Source of the DNA: Halodesulfovibrio sp. | GTDB taxonomy: Bacteria; Desulfobacterota; Desulfovibrionia; Desulfovibrionales; Desulfovibrionaceae | DNA: 64,000 nt | Reading direction: 5' to 3' | Assembly (NCBI RefSeq): GCF_015482765.1 | Contig: NZ_JADMLB010000021.1 | Location: forward strand, 1 to 64,000 | Program-made: the position numbers and the translations under genes | Shown here: in pieces, positions 27,089-36,737 of the stretch | Layout: the number at the start of each line of letters is the position of its first letter | Numbering within the stretch: the stretch's first letter is position 1 | The notes under the pieces: model-generated | The model's database searches: none | Told to the model about the DNA's origin: nothing | Seen by the model: only the letters and a program-made list of their open reading frames with translations

Positions 27089-29536
27089 ATGTTTATTACA
27101 GAGCTGTTTAAGCACTGGACATTCCGGGCATTCGCTCCGGGTACTCTTTTGCGCACAAAATACAATGCCTTCAAAGAACTCCTTCGTCTGGATGAACGAT
27201 GCCTTGAACACATCGCCGACCTTGAAGAAATTCACTACGGAAGAGAACAGGCTGACTGGACACGTGTAGTACGACTGACGGAAGACCTCGGGCGTGACAT
27301 TCGTGGACTTATCGAACAATTACAGCTGATGAGCCCTGTAAAATATATGGACTTACAGGACTATGCGACCAAGTTGAATTTCTATGTTCGAATGGGAGTC
27401 AGTGTCGAAGATCCACACATTGAACCGCCTTTTATTTTCACTCTGGAAGAAGCAAACGAGATGCCGCACGCTGCTGGCGGAAAGGCAGCTAATTTGGCTA
27501 AAATATGCAGCGAAAAAGGAATTAACCTGCTTCCGGCACGTGTAATTTCTGCACATGCCTACCACTATTTTATTGAAGTAAATGACCTGCGGGAAGAACT
27601 AGACAAACGTCTTAGTTCTGTGTCCCTCACAGATGCTGCTGCACTGGATGAGCTTGCGCATGAAATGCAGGAGCTGATTCTTCAGGCTGAGATGCCAGAT
27701 CCCATTGCAAATGAAATGGAAATTGCAGCAATGGAGCTTGGAAAGAACGGTATCAAACTTGCCGTACGTTCAAGTGCTGTTGCTGAAGACGGTGTCGCGT
27801 CTTTTGCAGGGCAATACACTTCCGTTCTGGATGTTACACCAGCCAATATTGTTCAGGCATGGAAAGAAGTTGTTGCCTCCAAATATACTCCCCGCGCCTT
27901 AGCTTACAGAATCATGAACGGACTTGCCGATACTGAAACTCCGATGGCAGTGTTGCTTATGCCAATGGTTGATGCAGTCTGCGCGGGTGTTGCGTACTCC
28001 ACAGTGTCACCTGATCAGGCCGCTGCGATTGAAGAGCCTGCCGTTGCGATTTATGCCACATCCGGCATTGGAGAAAAGCTTGTTTCCGGTTCTGTCACGG
28101 CGCAGACTACGTATGTGAACAAGGCACTCAAACCACAGATTCTTGAAAAGCCGGCGAAATCAATTGTCCCCGTACCGACGCTGAAACGCATAGCTGCTCA
28201 AGCGCAACAGCTTGAAGCGCTATTCGGCGAGCCGCAAGATATTGAATGGGTCGTTGACCACCGCAGCAGAATTTTTATTGTTCAGAGTCGCCCTATCCCA
28301 CAAAGCAGAAGAGCTCAGCAGGCAGAATGTTCACCACATGAGCTCAAGGCACTTGAAACAGGTCAAGAATGTGCCTCCATGGGCATTGCCAGCGGTAAAG
28401 TTCGCGTCGTGGCAAACTGTCAGGATATTACCGAACTGCCCCACGGAACAATCCTAGTCACTCGAGGACTGGGCCCTGTGCTTACCCGTGTGATTCACCG
28501 CCTTAACGGTGTCATTGCTGAACGCGGCAGCGCTGCCAGCCACTTTGCCTCTGTTGCCAGAGAATTCAATGTTCCTGTGTTGAGCGGTGTTACTGATGCA
28601 TGTTCACGATATATAAATGATCAGCTGGTGACGGTCGATGGAACCAACGGCTCAGTCTTTGACGGGCTTCTTCCTGACTGCCATTTTGAAAATAATGAAG
28701 CGCAGCAAGGTGTTATTCCCCGACTGGGAAAAGTACTTCCGCGTATTGCTCGTCTGACTCTTCTTGACCCTTCTTCAGAATCCTTTGCTCCGGAATACTG
28801 CAAGTCATTACATGACCTTGTCCGTTTCGTGCACGAAAAAGGCGTGGAAGAAATGTTCTCACTGGTGGATCAATCCAATCGAGGATTATCCGGCTCCCGC
28901 AAATTACAGACGCATCTGCCACTCAGTATGTACGTGCTGAACCTTGATAACGGGTTATTCCACTCTGCTGCCGGAAAAAAAGAAGTAGAACAAAGTGACA
29001 TCGCCTCAGTGCCAATGTGGGCATTCTGGTTCGGGCTTTCTTCTGAACTGGTCACATGGCACGATGCTCTTCCGCATTTTGACTGGGAGCATTTTGACAA
29101 AGTCAGTGCCGGAATCATTTCCAAAGATTCACCGTTGCTCGCAAGTTACGCGATTATTTCTGATAAATACATGCATGCAATGCTCCGTTTCGGCTACCAT
29201 TTCTCCGTTGTTGACTGCATGTGCGGAGATAAAGACAGGCAGAATTATATCCGCTTCCGTTTCATGGGCGGTGGTGGTAAATCGCACCAGCGCACGCTGC
29301 GTCTCGACTTTATTGAGCGTATTCTTTCGAAAAACAACTTCGCCATTGAACGTAAAGGCGACATGTTGAATGCACGTCACGGAATGGAAGAAGAGCACAT
29401 TATCCAGCAGCGTCTTGCTCTGCTCGGTTTACTTCTGGCCAAGACACGTATGCTTGATATGCGCCTTGAAGACCCAAGTGATATTGATGCCCTTGAAAAA
29501 GAATTCATACAGGATCTCGGGAGCCTGACCTATTGA
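27089..29536 (+). CDS. PEP/pyruvate-binding dikinase-like protein with novel C-terminal region
   Basis: An 815-residue protein. Residues 1-115 form a helical N-terminal part without a known match. Residues about 125-405 are a PPDK_N ATP-grasp-type domain (GGKAANLAKICSEKGINL and VRSSAVAEDGVASFAGQYTS). Residues about 425-525 are a phosphohistidine swivelling domain with the catalytic His at 485 (GSAASHFASVAREFNVP). The PEP/pyruvate TIM barrel that normally completes PEP synthase or PPDK is absent. In its place are about 290 residues of unknown fold, including RFRFMGGGGKSHQRTLRLD. It could therefore phosphorylate a different acceptor, as rifampin phosphotransferase does. It ends in a TTGA overlap with the phosphatase gene. 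Confidence 0.88.
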   Translation: MFITELFKHWTFRAFAPGTLLRTKYNAFKELLRLDERCLEHIADLEEIHYGREQADWTRVVRLTEDLGRDIRGLIEQLQLMSPVKYMDLQDYATKLNFYVRMGVSVEDPHIEPPFIFTLEEANEMPHAAGGKAANLAKICSEKGINLLPARVISAHAYHYFIEVNDLREELDKRLSSVSLTDAAALDELAHEMQELILQAEMPDPIANEMEIAAMELGKNGIKLAVRSSAVAEDGVASFAGQYTSVLDVTPANIVQAWKEVVASKYTPRALAYRIMNGLADTETPMAVLLMPMVDAVCAGVAYSTVSPDQAAAIEEPAVAIYATSGIGEKLVSGSVTAQTTYVNKALKPQILEKPAKSIVPVPTLKRIAAQAQQLEALFGEPQDIEWVVDHRSRIFIVQSRPIPQSRRAQQAECSPHELKALETGQECASMGIASGKVRVVANCQDITELPHGTILVTRGLGPVLTRVIHRLNGVIAERGSAASHFASVAREFNVPVLSGVTDACSRYINDQLVTVDGTNGSVFDGLLPDCHFENNEAQQGVIPRLGKVLPRIARLTLLDPSSESFAPEYCKSLHDLVRFVHEKGVEEMFSLVDQSNRGLSGSRKLQTHLPLSMYVLNLDNGLFHSAAGKKEVEQSDIASVPMWAFWFGLSSELVTWHDALPHFDWEHFDKVSAGIISKDSPLLASYAIISDKYMHAMLRFGYHFSVVDCMCGDKDRQNYIRFRFMGGGGKSHQRTLRLDFIERILSKNNFAIERKGDMLNARHGMEEEHIIQQRLALLGLLLAKTRMLDMRLEDPSDIDALEKEFIQDLGSLTY

Positions 29537-30687
29537 TTGATCCGCGTCCTTTGCTCACCCGTATACGCTCCAGCGCTTCACACATTGCCTCATGCATGTG
29601 GCAGGCTGTTACGTATACTGCCCCTGCCGGTACCTCGGAACATTCTGTGTTTCCGGTGCACTGGGTTTCCTCGCACCTTGCGCTCGGCCCTGCACCCAGT
29701 ACGCAAAGACACTTTGCGGCAATAAAAGAGCAGAAAATTTCCTGCATTCTTAACCTCTGCGCTGAAATGAAAGAACTCCCTTCGCTGGAAGAACAAGCCG
29801 GTTTTGAAGTGTACTTCATGCCAATCGAGGATGAAGAGGCACCGGAATTGGAGCAGCTTGATGCGGCGTTGGACTGGCTGGATGAACAGCTGTTCTTGGG
29901 GAAATACGTATACATCCATTGCAGGCACGGCATTGGGAGAACGGGAACCGTTCTTAATGCATACTTATTGCGACGAGGGTTAGGACACAAGCGCGCTGCA
30001 AAGGTTCTGCACAAGCTTCGGGCTGAGCCGACCAATTTTACGCAATGGCGCACTGTACGGAAATACGGTGCACAGCATCCACCGTTAACCATTAAAAATC
30101 CTACATTGGAATTTGGCGAGGGAGCAGCTGAGGCGCTTACCCCATTCCTTGCAGACTACGATCATCTCAGAGGAACAATTGATGACCAGCTTGCAATGCA
30201 TCACGCAGACTCTTTTTGCGGAATGGAAGATAACGCCTGCTGTCATACTTGCGTTCCTTTGACTCTTATTGAGTCGCTTGCCCTTGCAACGCATCTCAAT
30301 ACATCCATTCCAAGTGCCGCACGTACAGACATTATTGAACGCGCCGCTGAGGCTGTGCGCCTTGAGAAAGGGAATGCGCAAGGGTTGTCGGGCACATTCT
30401 GTTTGTATGCAACCGACATTGCGTGCCCTCTGCTGAAAGACGGGGCATGTTTACTGTACGATTACCGTCCATTGCGATGCCGACTCTCAGGAATTTCACC
30501 TGAATTAAGCACGCGCATTTGGAAAGATATTCTGCATACACCACTTGAACACCTCTCTTCACAGGTATACCTCAACCTCACAGGAACACTGCCGGATCAT
30601 ACAACACTTATGTTTACAATCCCGGAAGTTCTTTCAGGAAAATACGTACAAAAACTCTTTTCCGTACTAAAATCTAATTCAAAATAA
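29533..30687 (+). CDS. dual-specificity phosphatase fused to YkgJ-type Cys cluster domain
   Basis: A 384-residue protein starting at TTG (29533) within the stop of the previous gene (TTGA). Residues about 40-180 are a cysteine-based phosphatase of the DSP/PTP class, with the P-loop HCRHGIGRTG (Cys130, Arg136), a candidate general acid in MPIEDEE, and an N-terminal WVSSHLALGPAPS start typical of DSPs. Residues about 225-345 are a YkgJ-family domain with CHTC, CPLLKDGACLLY and YRPLRCR; such Cys clusters are thought to bind zinc or iron. Translational coupling to the dikinase-like gene suggests that the two act on a shared phosphorylated target, which is inference. Confidence 0.88.
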   Translation: MIDPRPLLTRIRSSASHIASCMWQAVTYTAPAGTSEHSVFPVHWVSSHLALGPAPSTQRHFAAIKEQKISCILNLCAEMKELPSLEEQAGFEVYFMPIEDEEAPELEQLDAALDWLDEQLFLGKYVYIHCRHGIGRTGTVLNAYLLRRGLGHKRAAKVLHKLRAEPTNFTQWRTVRKYGAQHPPLTIKNPTLEFGEGAAEALTPFLADYDHLRGTIDDQLAMHHADSFCGMEDNACCHTCVPLTLIESLALATHLNTSIPSAARTDIIERAAEAVRLEKGNAQGLSGTFCLYATDIACPLLKDGACLLYDYRPLRCRLSGISPELSTRIWKDILHTPLEHLSSQVYLNLTGTLPDHTTLMFTIPEVLSGKYVQKLFSVLKSNSK

Positions 30688-30847
30688 CAAATGACAAAAA
30701 GCACAACCTTTTGTTTTTACTACACTTAGTTCGTGACAAAATTCATTATCTAATTCCTTCTTGCACAAGGTAAATGTGTTTTGCTATCTGACTTCATTGC
30801 TTCTGAGCAAACGTACAGTTATGTACCATCATATATTGGAGTCAAAC

Positions 30848-31486
30848 ATGGCAACATTACCTGCTAGCGCTCTTATCCAGCGCGACAAAGAAACATACCA
30901 GATTCGTCTTACCCCACCATCCGGTGTTATTACTGCTGACGAACTTCGCCAGCTTGCAGACGTGGCTGACAAATACGAAGTACCACTTCTTAAAATTACT
31001 TCCGGTCAACGTATCGCTCTTATCGGTCTTAATGAAGAAGACATGGCTAACGCTTCTGAAGAAGTACCATTCCGTATCGGTGGTCACTACATTCAGGCTT
31101 GCCCTGGTACAGACTGGTGTAAAATGGGTCAGTGCGATTCCTTAGGTCTCGGACAGACCCTTACCGAAAAAATCGGTACACTCAAAACTGCTGCAAAAAT
31201 CAAAGTCGGCGTTTGCGGTTGCCCGATCGGCTGCTCCGAAAGCCACATTCGTGACATCGGCTTTATCGGCGGTAAAAAAGGCTGGACCATGGTTATCGGT
31301 GGTAACTCCGGTTCCCGTCCACGTATCGCGGATACCCTTGCAGAGAACCTTACTGAAGAAGAAGCACTTGATCTTCTCGATCGCTTCCTCACCCATTACA
31401 ACGAAACTGCTAAGAAAAAACAGCGTGTAGCACGTTACGTTGAAGAACACGGCATTGAAGCAATCCGTGAAACTATGGGCGTGTAA
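30848..31486 (+). CDS. small siroheme/4Fe-4S sulfite reductase (Desulfovibrio assimilatory-type)
   Basis: A 212-residue single-subunit nitrite/sulfite reductase. It has one ferredoxin-like half-domain (residues 1-65), then the cluster and siroheme ligands: CPGTDWC (Cys-X5-Cys) near residue 88 and CPIGC (Cys-X3-Cys) near residue 124, then RIGG and the GFIGGKKGW block. Size and layout match the low-spin sulfite reductase of Desulfovibrio vulgaris. ATG at 30848 follows TTGGAG, so an upstream in-frame start at 30761 is unlikely. It lies 160 bp after the TauE/SafE-dikinase cluster and may be separately transcribed, but suggests a sulfite context. Confidence 0.93.
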   Translation: MATLPASALIQRDKETYQIRLTPPSGVITADELRQLADVADKYEVPLLKITSGQRIALIGLNEEDMANASEEVPFRIGGHYIQACPGTDWCKMGQCDSLGLGQTLTEKIGTLKTAAKIKVGVCGCPIGCSESHIRDIGFIGGKKGWTMVIGGNSGSRPRIADTLAENLTEEEALDLLDRFLTHYNETAKKKQRVARYVEEHGIEAIRETMGV

Positions 31487-31504
31487 GTTCCACGCACTTT
31501 TCCT

Positions 31505-31541
31505 AAAAAAGCGGATGCTCATATGAGCATCCGCTTTTTTT
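31505..31541. terminator. bidirectional terminator
   Basis: GCGGATGCTCAT and its exact complement ATGAGCATCCGC (31511-31534) form a 12-bp perfect palindromic stem with A-run left and T-run right, between the convergent sulfite reductase and asparaginase-like genes. Confidence 0.92.
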
Positions 31542-31552
31542 ATTATATAAAT

Positions 31553-32458
31553 CTATTCATTCATATGGACAGTGGTGTGAATAGTGCCATCCGGCAACAC
31601 ATACGCATGCGCCATGTGATCTGTATTATGGTAAATTCCATAATTGCCGTCTTTATCAAGCAGAATAACTCCGGCATGTCCTGCAACTCTCCGATACAGC
31701 ATCGAAATAGCTTCCTTTGCCGCACCATCCGCAGGGTGTTGCTTCAAATATTCACAAGCCTTTGAACACATGAGGGTTCTTATTACTCCCTCACCGAATC
31801 CGGTACATGAGGCTCCGCCTAATTCATTATCTGCATACACTCCGGCTCCGCAAATAGGTGAGTCGCCAACTCTTCCCGGTAATTTATACGGTGTTCCCCC
31901 TGTGGAGGTCGATGCCGCTATGTTACCGTCTTTATCTATCGCAACCGCTCCGACTGTTCCCTGAGGGACTGGAGCAAAGGCTTCGTGAGTTGAGTATCCG
32001 TCCTGACTGCGAAGTTTTTCATAAAGCTGAAGCTCTCGTTCTACAAACAGATCTCGAGGATCGCACTCCAATAATCCCTGTTCACGCGCAAAACGCTCTG
32101 CTCCATCTCCGATTAAAAAACAAAATTCTGTTTCCAGAACCTTACGCGCTATATCTACAGGAGTCATAAACCGTCGCACTCCGGCAACAGCTCCAAAATT
32201 CAAATCACGTCCATCCATAATAGATGCATCCAGCTCTATCTGGCCATCTGCATTTAACACTGCTCCGCGCCCTGCATCGAAAGTATCATCTTTTTCCAAC
32301 ACATTGATTGCAGCTTGTACAGCGTCGAGCGCACTTGCTCCATCAAGCAGTAAAGGATACGCAGCTTCAACAGCATGACGGCACCCGTCAAGGTGAGCCT
32401 GCTTGCGATCATCCGGAATTGTCCAAGCACCACCGTGAACAATAATCTTCGGTTCCAT
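31553..32458 (-). CDS. isoaspartyl peptidase/L-asparaginase (plant-type, Ntn hydrolase)
   Basis: A self-cleaving Ntn-hydrolase that removes isoaspartyl residues from peptides and hydrolyses asparagine. The 301-residue precursor begins IIVHGGAWTIPD, has the GRGAVLNADGQIELDASIMD block, and the autocleavage site GTVGAVAIDKDGN, where the Thr becomes the N-terminal nucleophile of the beta subunit. The beta part continues STSTGGTPYKLPGRVGDSP and AGVYAD, then TGFGE. AGGTGAG precedes the ATG. Single gene between terminator-bounded units. Confidence 0.94.
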   Translation of the reverse strand: MEPKIIVHGGAWTIPDDRKQAHLDGCRHAVEAAYPLLLDGASALDAVQAAINVLEKDDTFDAGRGAVLNADGQIELDASIMDGRDLNFGAVAGVRRFMTPVDIARKVLETEFCFLIGDGAERFAREQGLLECDPRDLFVERELQLYEKLRSQDGYSTHEAFAPVPQGTVGAVAIDKDGNIAASTSTGGTPYKLPGRVGDSPICGAGVYADNELGGASCTGFGEGVIRTLMCSKACEYLKQHPADGAAKEAISMLYRRVAGHAGVILLDKDGNYGIYHNTDHMAHAYVLPDGTIHTTVHMNE

Positions 32459-32693
32459 TCTTTCTCACCTATCTTTTTATCAGTACCTATTTCATAGACA
32501 GAATACTGCCCTGCATTATTACCAATCTGTACTTCTACAAAAAAAATGGTGCAAGGACTTTGCCTTGAGCATCATCCTGACACCACTATCTGTTTTCGAA
32601 ATCCTTACATTATTTCATCAGAGCTGAAGCGGGATGCAATCTCTTATTAAAACCCCACTTCTCTTAACTCTTCACTCTGGATGACAGGCAACA

Positions 32694-34613
32694 TCAAGTA
32701 CCCTGATATTTTAAACAAAGGGCACCCAGCGGGGGCAATGTCAGTTCGAGATACCCCTGTCCTCCAAAATCATCAGGACAAGTCTCAATCTGAGCGACAT
32801 TTCCGACATTTGAGCCGCCATAATACATACTGTCGCTATTCAAAATTTCTTTCCAGACTCCGCCCTTTGGACACGCAACACGATAATGATGCCGTACTAC
32901 AGGAGTAAAATTGAATATCCAGAACAACGGTGCTCCGTCGCCCCCTGTTCGGACAAAACTTATGACGGAAGCGCCATAGTCAGAGAAATCCACCCACCTA
33001 AATCCCTTCCAACTAAAATCATCTTTATGCATTGCCTCTTCAGAAACAAGAACACGATTCAAATCGCGAACAAGCGCCCTAATTCCATCATGGGCAGGGA
33101 ACTGAAGAAGGCACCAATCCAGCTCTTCACGGGGATTCCATTCATTCCACTGTCCGAACTCACTCCCCATAAACAACATTTTTTTACCGGGGTGTGCCCA
33201 CATGTATGCATAAAGAAGCCTTAAATTTGCCTGCTTCTGCCACACATCACCACTCATTTTGCTAAGGATAGTTCCCTTGCCGTGAACAACCTCATCATGC
33301 GACAAAGGAAGAACAAAATTTTCGCTGAACGCGTACAGCATGCTGAAGGTAAGGCTGTTATGGCTATAGCTTCGATAAACAGGGTCGGTCGAAAAATATT
33401 TCAGGCTGTCATTCATCCAGCCCATATTCCATTTAAAAGTAAACCCAAGCCCGCCCGTATAGAGCGGACGAGATACTCCCGGCCACGATGTAGACTCTTC
33501 TGCTATCATGGCAACACCCGGAAACTGATCGTGCGCCACCCGATTTAACTCACGCAGAAAGTCAATTGCTTCAAGATTTTCTCGACCGCCATACTGATTT
33601 GGACACCACTGTCCTTCACATCGGGAGTAATCAAGATACAGCATGGAAGCGACAGCATCTATACGCAGTCCATCTATATGAAATTCACGCAACCAATAAA
33701 GAGCATTTGCGAAAAGAAAATTACGAACTTCGTGACGACCATAATTAAATATATATGTGCCCCAATCCGGATGTTCACCAAGTTGCGGGTCTAAATGTTC
33801 ATAAAGTGCGCTTCCGTCAAACCTTCCAAGGCACCAATCATCTTTAGGAAAATGCGCGGGCACCCAATCCAGAAAAACACCGATCCCCGCATTATGTAAG
33901 GCATCTACAAATCCTTTAAACTCCTCAGGAGTTCCAAAGCGGGACGTCGGCGCAAAGTAATTACTGGTCTGATACCCCCACGACTCATCAAGCGGATGTT
34001 CTGCAACCGGAAGCAGCTCTACATGCGTGAATCCCATATCGGTCACATAATTAATCAGCAGTTCGGCTATCTTTCCGTACCGCAAGAATCCGTTCCCCTC
34101 CGGATCATGATCGCGGCACCAAGAACCTAGATGGACTTCGTAAATTGAAATGGGTTTATCGAGTGGAGGCCCCTGTTCTCTTCGAGCCTGCATCCATGCG
34201 TCATCTGTCCAAGTATAGTTGTCCAGATCCCATGTACATGACGCAACTCCCGGACGAAGCTCACAATGGAATGCTAAAGGATCAACTTTGTAGGTGTCCC
34301 GTCCGTCTTTTCCGACAATGCTAAACTTATACAATTGCCCCTTTTCCACTCCGGAAATAAAGGCTGCCCACACACCGGAAACGCCGACAGGGTACAACGG
34401 TAATTCTCTAAAGTGCCAATCATTAAAATCCCCTGCCACGTGTACTTCTTGCGCATTAGGAGCCCAAACAGCAAAGCGATATCCTTTCACTCCGTCCATT
34501 TCGACAGGATGAGCACCAAGAAACCTGTATAAATCCCAATGAGTTCCTTCACCGAACAAGTATAAATCGAACGGCTCAACAAATGCAGGAACGCTTTTCT
34601 GTGTACCCCTCAT
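32694..34613 (-). CDS. glgB: 1,4-alpha-glucan branching enzyme GlgB
   Basis: Introduces alpha-1,6 branches into glycogen. An N-terminal CBM48 segment (GAHPVEMDGVKGYRFAVWAP) is followed by the GH13 barrel with its conserved regions VELLPVAEHPLDESWGYQ, GLRIDAVASMLYLDYSR (nucleophile Asp), MIAEESTSWPG (acid/base Glu) and LPLSHDEVVHGKG, and by the C-terminal beta domain. ATG at 34613 follows GGAGAAG, giving 639 residues; a TTG 12 bp upstream overlaps that site. It starts 24 bp after the glgA stop, forming a glgA-glgB operon. No glgC or glgP is in the window. Confidence 0.96.
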   Translation of the reverse strand: MRGTQKSVPAFVEPFDLYLFGEGTHWDLYRFLGAHPVEMDGVKGYRFAVWAPNAQEVHVAGDFNDWHFRELPLYPVGVSGVWAAFISGVEKGQLYKFSIVGKDGRDTYKVDPLAFHCELRPGVASCTWDLDNYTWTDDAWMQARREQGPPLDKPISIYEVHLGSWCRDHDPEGNGFLRYGKIAELLINYVTDMGFTHVELLPVAEHPLDESWGYQTSNYFAPTSRFGTPEEFKGFVDALHNAGIGVFLDWVPAHFPKDDWCLGRFDGSALYEHLDPQLGEHPDWGTYIFNYGRHEVRNFLFANALYWLREFHIDGLRIDAVASMLYLDYSRCEGQWCPNQYGGRENLEAIDFLRELNRVAHDQFPGVAMIAEESTSWPGVSRPLYTGGLGFTFKWNMGWMNDSLKYFSTDPVYRSYSHNSLTFSMLYAFSENFVLPLSHDEVVHGKGTILSKMSGDVWQKQANLRLLYAYMWAHPGKKMLFMGSEFGQWNEWNPREELDWCLLQFPAHDGIRALVRDLNRVLVSEEAMHKDDFSWKGFRWVDFSDYGASVISFVRTGGDGAPLFWIFNFTPVVRHHYRVACPKGGVWKEILNSDSMYYGGSNVGNVAQIETCPDDFGGQGYLELTLPPLGALCLKYQGT

Positions 34614-34637
34614 GTTCTTCTCCAATGTCCTGAACGG

Positions 34638-36092
34638 TTATCTTCGCAAGCCAAGTTCGGAATACAGTTTTACGTACTCATCTGCCGCACTGTCCCATGA
34701 AAAATCTTTCGCCATTGCCCGACCAATAATTCTGCGGAATTCGCGGGGGTTATTCTCCCACACATCAATTGCGTCTGTTATGGAATCAATAAAAGCACCA
34801 CTGTTAATATTTTCAAAGGTAAAGCCTGTTGCATGCGGATGAGGCCACGACATGATTGTATCATGCAACCCTCCCACAGCACTGGCAACCGGCACGGTTC
34901 CAAAACGCAAGGCATACAACTGAGTAAGCCCGCATGGTTCATATGTTGAAGGCATCAGGAAAATATCTGAAGCGGCTTGAATTTTGTGCGCCAGCTCTTC
35001 TGTGTAATCAACAATAGTACACATCTTGTCCGGATATGTTTCCATGTAATTCAAGAGTTGCGCTTCGCGCTCCAGATTACCTTCACCCAGCACAACAAGG
35101 CTGACATCTTTCTCCATAAGCTTTGGAATGATATCCACAAGCATGTTAACGCCTTTTTGTTCACGCAAACGACCTATAAATCCCAGCATCGGCCGCTTTT
35201 TTAGCGAAGCGTCCAACCCAAGTTCATCAATAAGGCAACTCTTACATGTTCGTTTACCCCGAACATTGTTCGTCGTGTATGTTTTGGGCAAATATTTATT
35301 ATGTTCCGGATTCCATATTTCGTAATCCGCACCATTCAAAATACCATGCAGCCGTTCCTTACGCCCCATAAGGACGTTATGAAGATCACAACCGAACTGG
35401 CGTGTTAAAATTTCTTTAGAATAGTTAGGAGAAACGGTGGTAATTTTATCGGCATAGGAAATGCCCGCTTTCATAAAATTAAAATCACCATAAAATTCTA
35501 CACCGTTCATCGACCATGCAGAAGGAGGGAGTCCGCAATTTTCAAAAAGACGAGAAGCAAAACGCCCCTGAAATGCGAGATTGTGGATGGTAAAAACAGA
35601 ACGGGTCTCTTCCCAGAAAGGATTACTCATACGATTGAAGTAAAGATAGGCAGGCGAAAGCGCCGCCTGCCAGTCGTGCGCATGAATAATTTGTGGAGCG
35701 GAAGAAAACCGTTCCATTAATGACTGCGCAGCCCTGTTAAAAAAGATAAACCGCTCTGCATTATCAAAAAAGTCGCCTCGATGGTCACAATAATAAAAAC
35801 GCCTGTCGAAATATTCACTGCGGTGAATAAAATACACAGGCATTCCTTTGTAATCTGCCTGATAGACATCAGCAGTAATAGGTTCCCAAGGGTAACCGAC
35901 TGGAATATCAGACCATGCTAAACGAATATCGTACTCAGCAGTACCTATCCTTCCGTAAAAAGGAGTAATAACCGCTGTTTTGATTCCCTTATTATGTAAA
36001 GCCAAAGGCAATGCACCCAAAACATCTCCAAGACCACCCGTTTTAGAGAACGGAAAAATCTCAGATGCGATAAATACGACGTCTGCCCCCAC
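34638..36092 (-). CDS. glgA: glycogen synthase GlgA
   Basis: An ADP-glucose-type GT5 glycosyltransferase that elongates glycogen. The protein shows the family opening [20 protein letters not shown] (the KTGGL substrate motif), HAHDWQAAL, the catalytic-site region [13 protein letters not shown], and [20 protein letters not shown] near the C terminus. I chose GTG at 36090-36092 with GAGGAG seven bases upstream, giving 484 residues. An ATG at 36137 would add 15 residues that cover the Shine-Dalgarno. It pairs with glgB downstream; a NUDIX gene lies upstream. Confidence 0.95.
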   Translation of the reverse strand: MGADVVFIASEIFPFSKTGGLGDVLGALPLALHNKGIKTAVITPFYGRIGTAEYDIRLAWSDIPVGYPWEPITADVYQADYKGMPVYFIHRSEYFDRRFYYCDHRGDFFDNAERFIFFNRAAQSLMERFSSAPQIIHAHDWQAALSPAYLYFNRMSNPFWEETRSVFTIHNLAFQGRFASRLFENCGLPPSAWSMNGVEFYGDFNFMKAGISYADKITTVSPNYSKEILTRQFGCDLHNVLMGRKERLHGILNGADYEIWNPEHNKYLPKTYTTNNVRGKRTCKSCLIDELGLDASLKKRPMLGFIGRLREQKGVNMLVDIIPKLMEKDVSLVVLGEGNLEREAQLLNYMETYPDKMCTIVDYTEELAHKIQAASDIFLMPSTYEPCGLTQLYALRFGTVPVASAVGGLHDTIMSWPHPHATGFTFENINSGAFIDSITDAIDVWENNPREFRRIIGRAMAKDFSWDSAADEYVKLYSELGLRR

Positions 36093-36123
36093 ACTAAAAC
36101 TCCTCGTTAGCTTTCGTATTGAA

Positions 36124-36151
36124 AGGCCGACATTCATTCAAATGTCGACCT
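36124..36151 (-). other. hairpin between NUDIX gene and glgA
   Basis: AGGCCGACATT (36124-36134) and AATGTCGACCT (36141-36151) pair with one mismatch. There is no good T-run on either side, so it may be a weak terminator or leader structure ahead of glgA. Confidence 0.35.
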
Positions 36152-36207
36152 CAAAAGACGATAGCGCAGCAGTTTTTTTCAGGACATGATTTATCGGATT
36201 CGACGCA

Positions 36208-36669
36208 TTACTTATTCAATCGTTTGAGCGGGTTTGCAAAATCTGCAACAATAAGATTATGGTCAAACACTATATGCGGCAAGGATTCCAGCGAAAAGAA
36301 GCGAGCGTTTTGTGCGTCATCACCAGCAGTTAACAATGATACATCTTTTGCCACAGCACTATATGCTACGCTCATGGTGTGATGTCTCGGGTCACGAGTA
36401 GGGTCAGAGTACACACCAATGATTCCCGTTAGAACAACATCCAAATTTGTTTCTTCTTTCGCCTCACGAATTGCAGCAGCCTCACAAGTTTCACCATAAT
36501 CAATAAACCCGCCGGGCAATGCCCAACCGTGCGGTTCATTCGCACGCTCAATAAGTACAACTCCTTTCACAGGGTCATAGATCACAATATCAACGGTCGG
36601 AGCCGGATTCCGGTACATTGTTACCGGTGCAGAACAATTGGGACACGGTACATCGTGAGTGATACTCAT
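36208..36669 (-). CDS. NUDIX hydrolase
   Basis: A 153-residue pyrophosphohydrolase of the NUDIX family. The signature G-X5-E-X7-REUXEEXGU is met by GFIDYGETCEAAAIREAKEE, the metal-binding helix. A CPNC pair near residue 9 gives half of a zinc ribbon. ADP-ribose- or nucleotide-sugar-type substrates are common in close relatives, but the substrate cannot be called. GAAAGGAGAG precedes the ATG. Its position just before glgA hints at, but does not show, a role with ADP-glucose. Confidence 0.9.
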   Translation of the reverse strand: MSITHDVPCPNCSAPVTMYRNPAPTVDIVIYDPVKGVVLIERANEPHGWALPGGFIDYGETCEAAAIREAKEETNLDVVLTGIIGVYSDPTRDPRHHTMSVAYSAVAKDVSLLTAGDDAQNARFFSLESLPHIVFDHNLIVADFANPLKRLNK

Positions 36670-36737
36670 GAAAATCTCTCCTTTCTTACATAGCGTGAGT
36701 ACGTGTAGCCGCTGTATAGTATATTGAAACTACAAAA

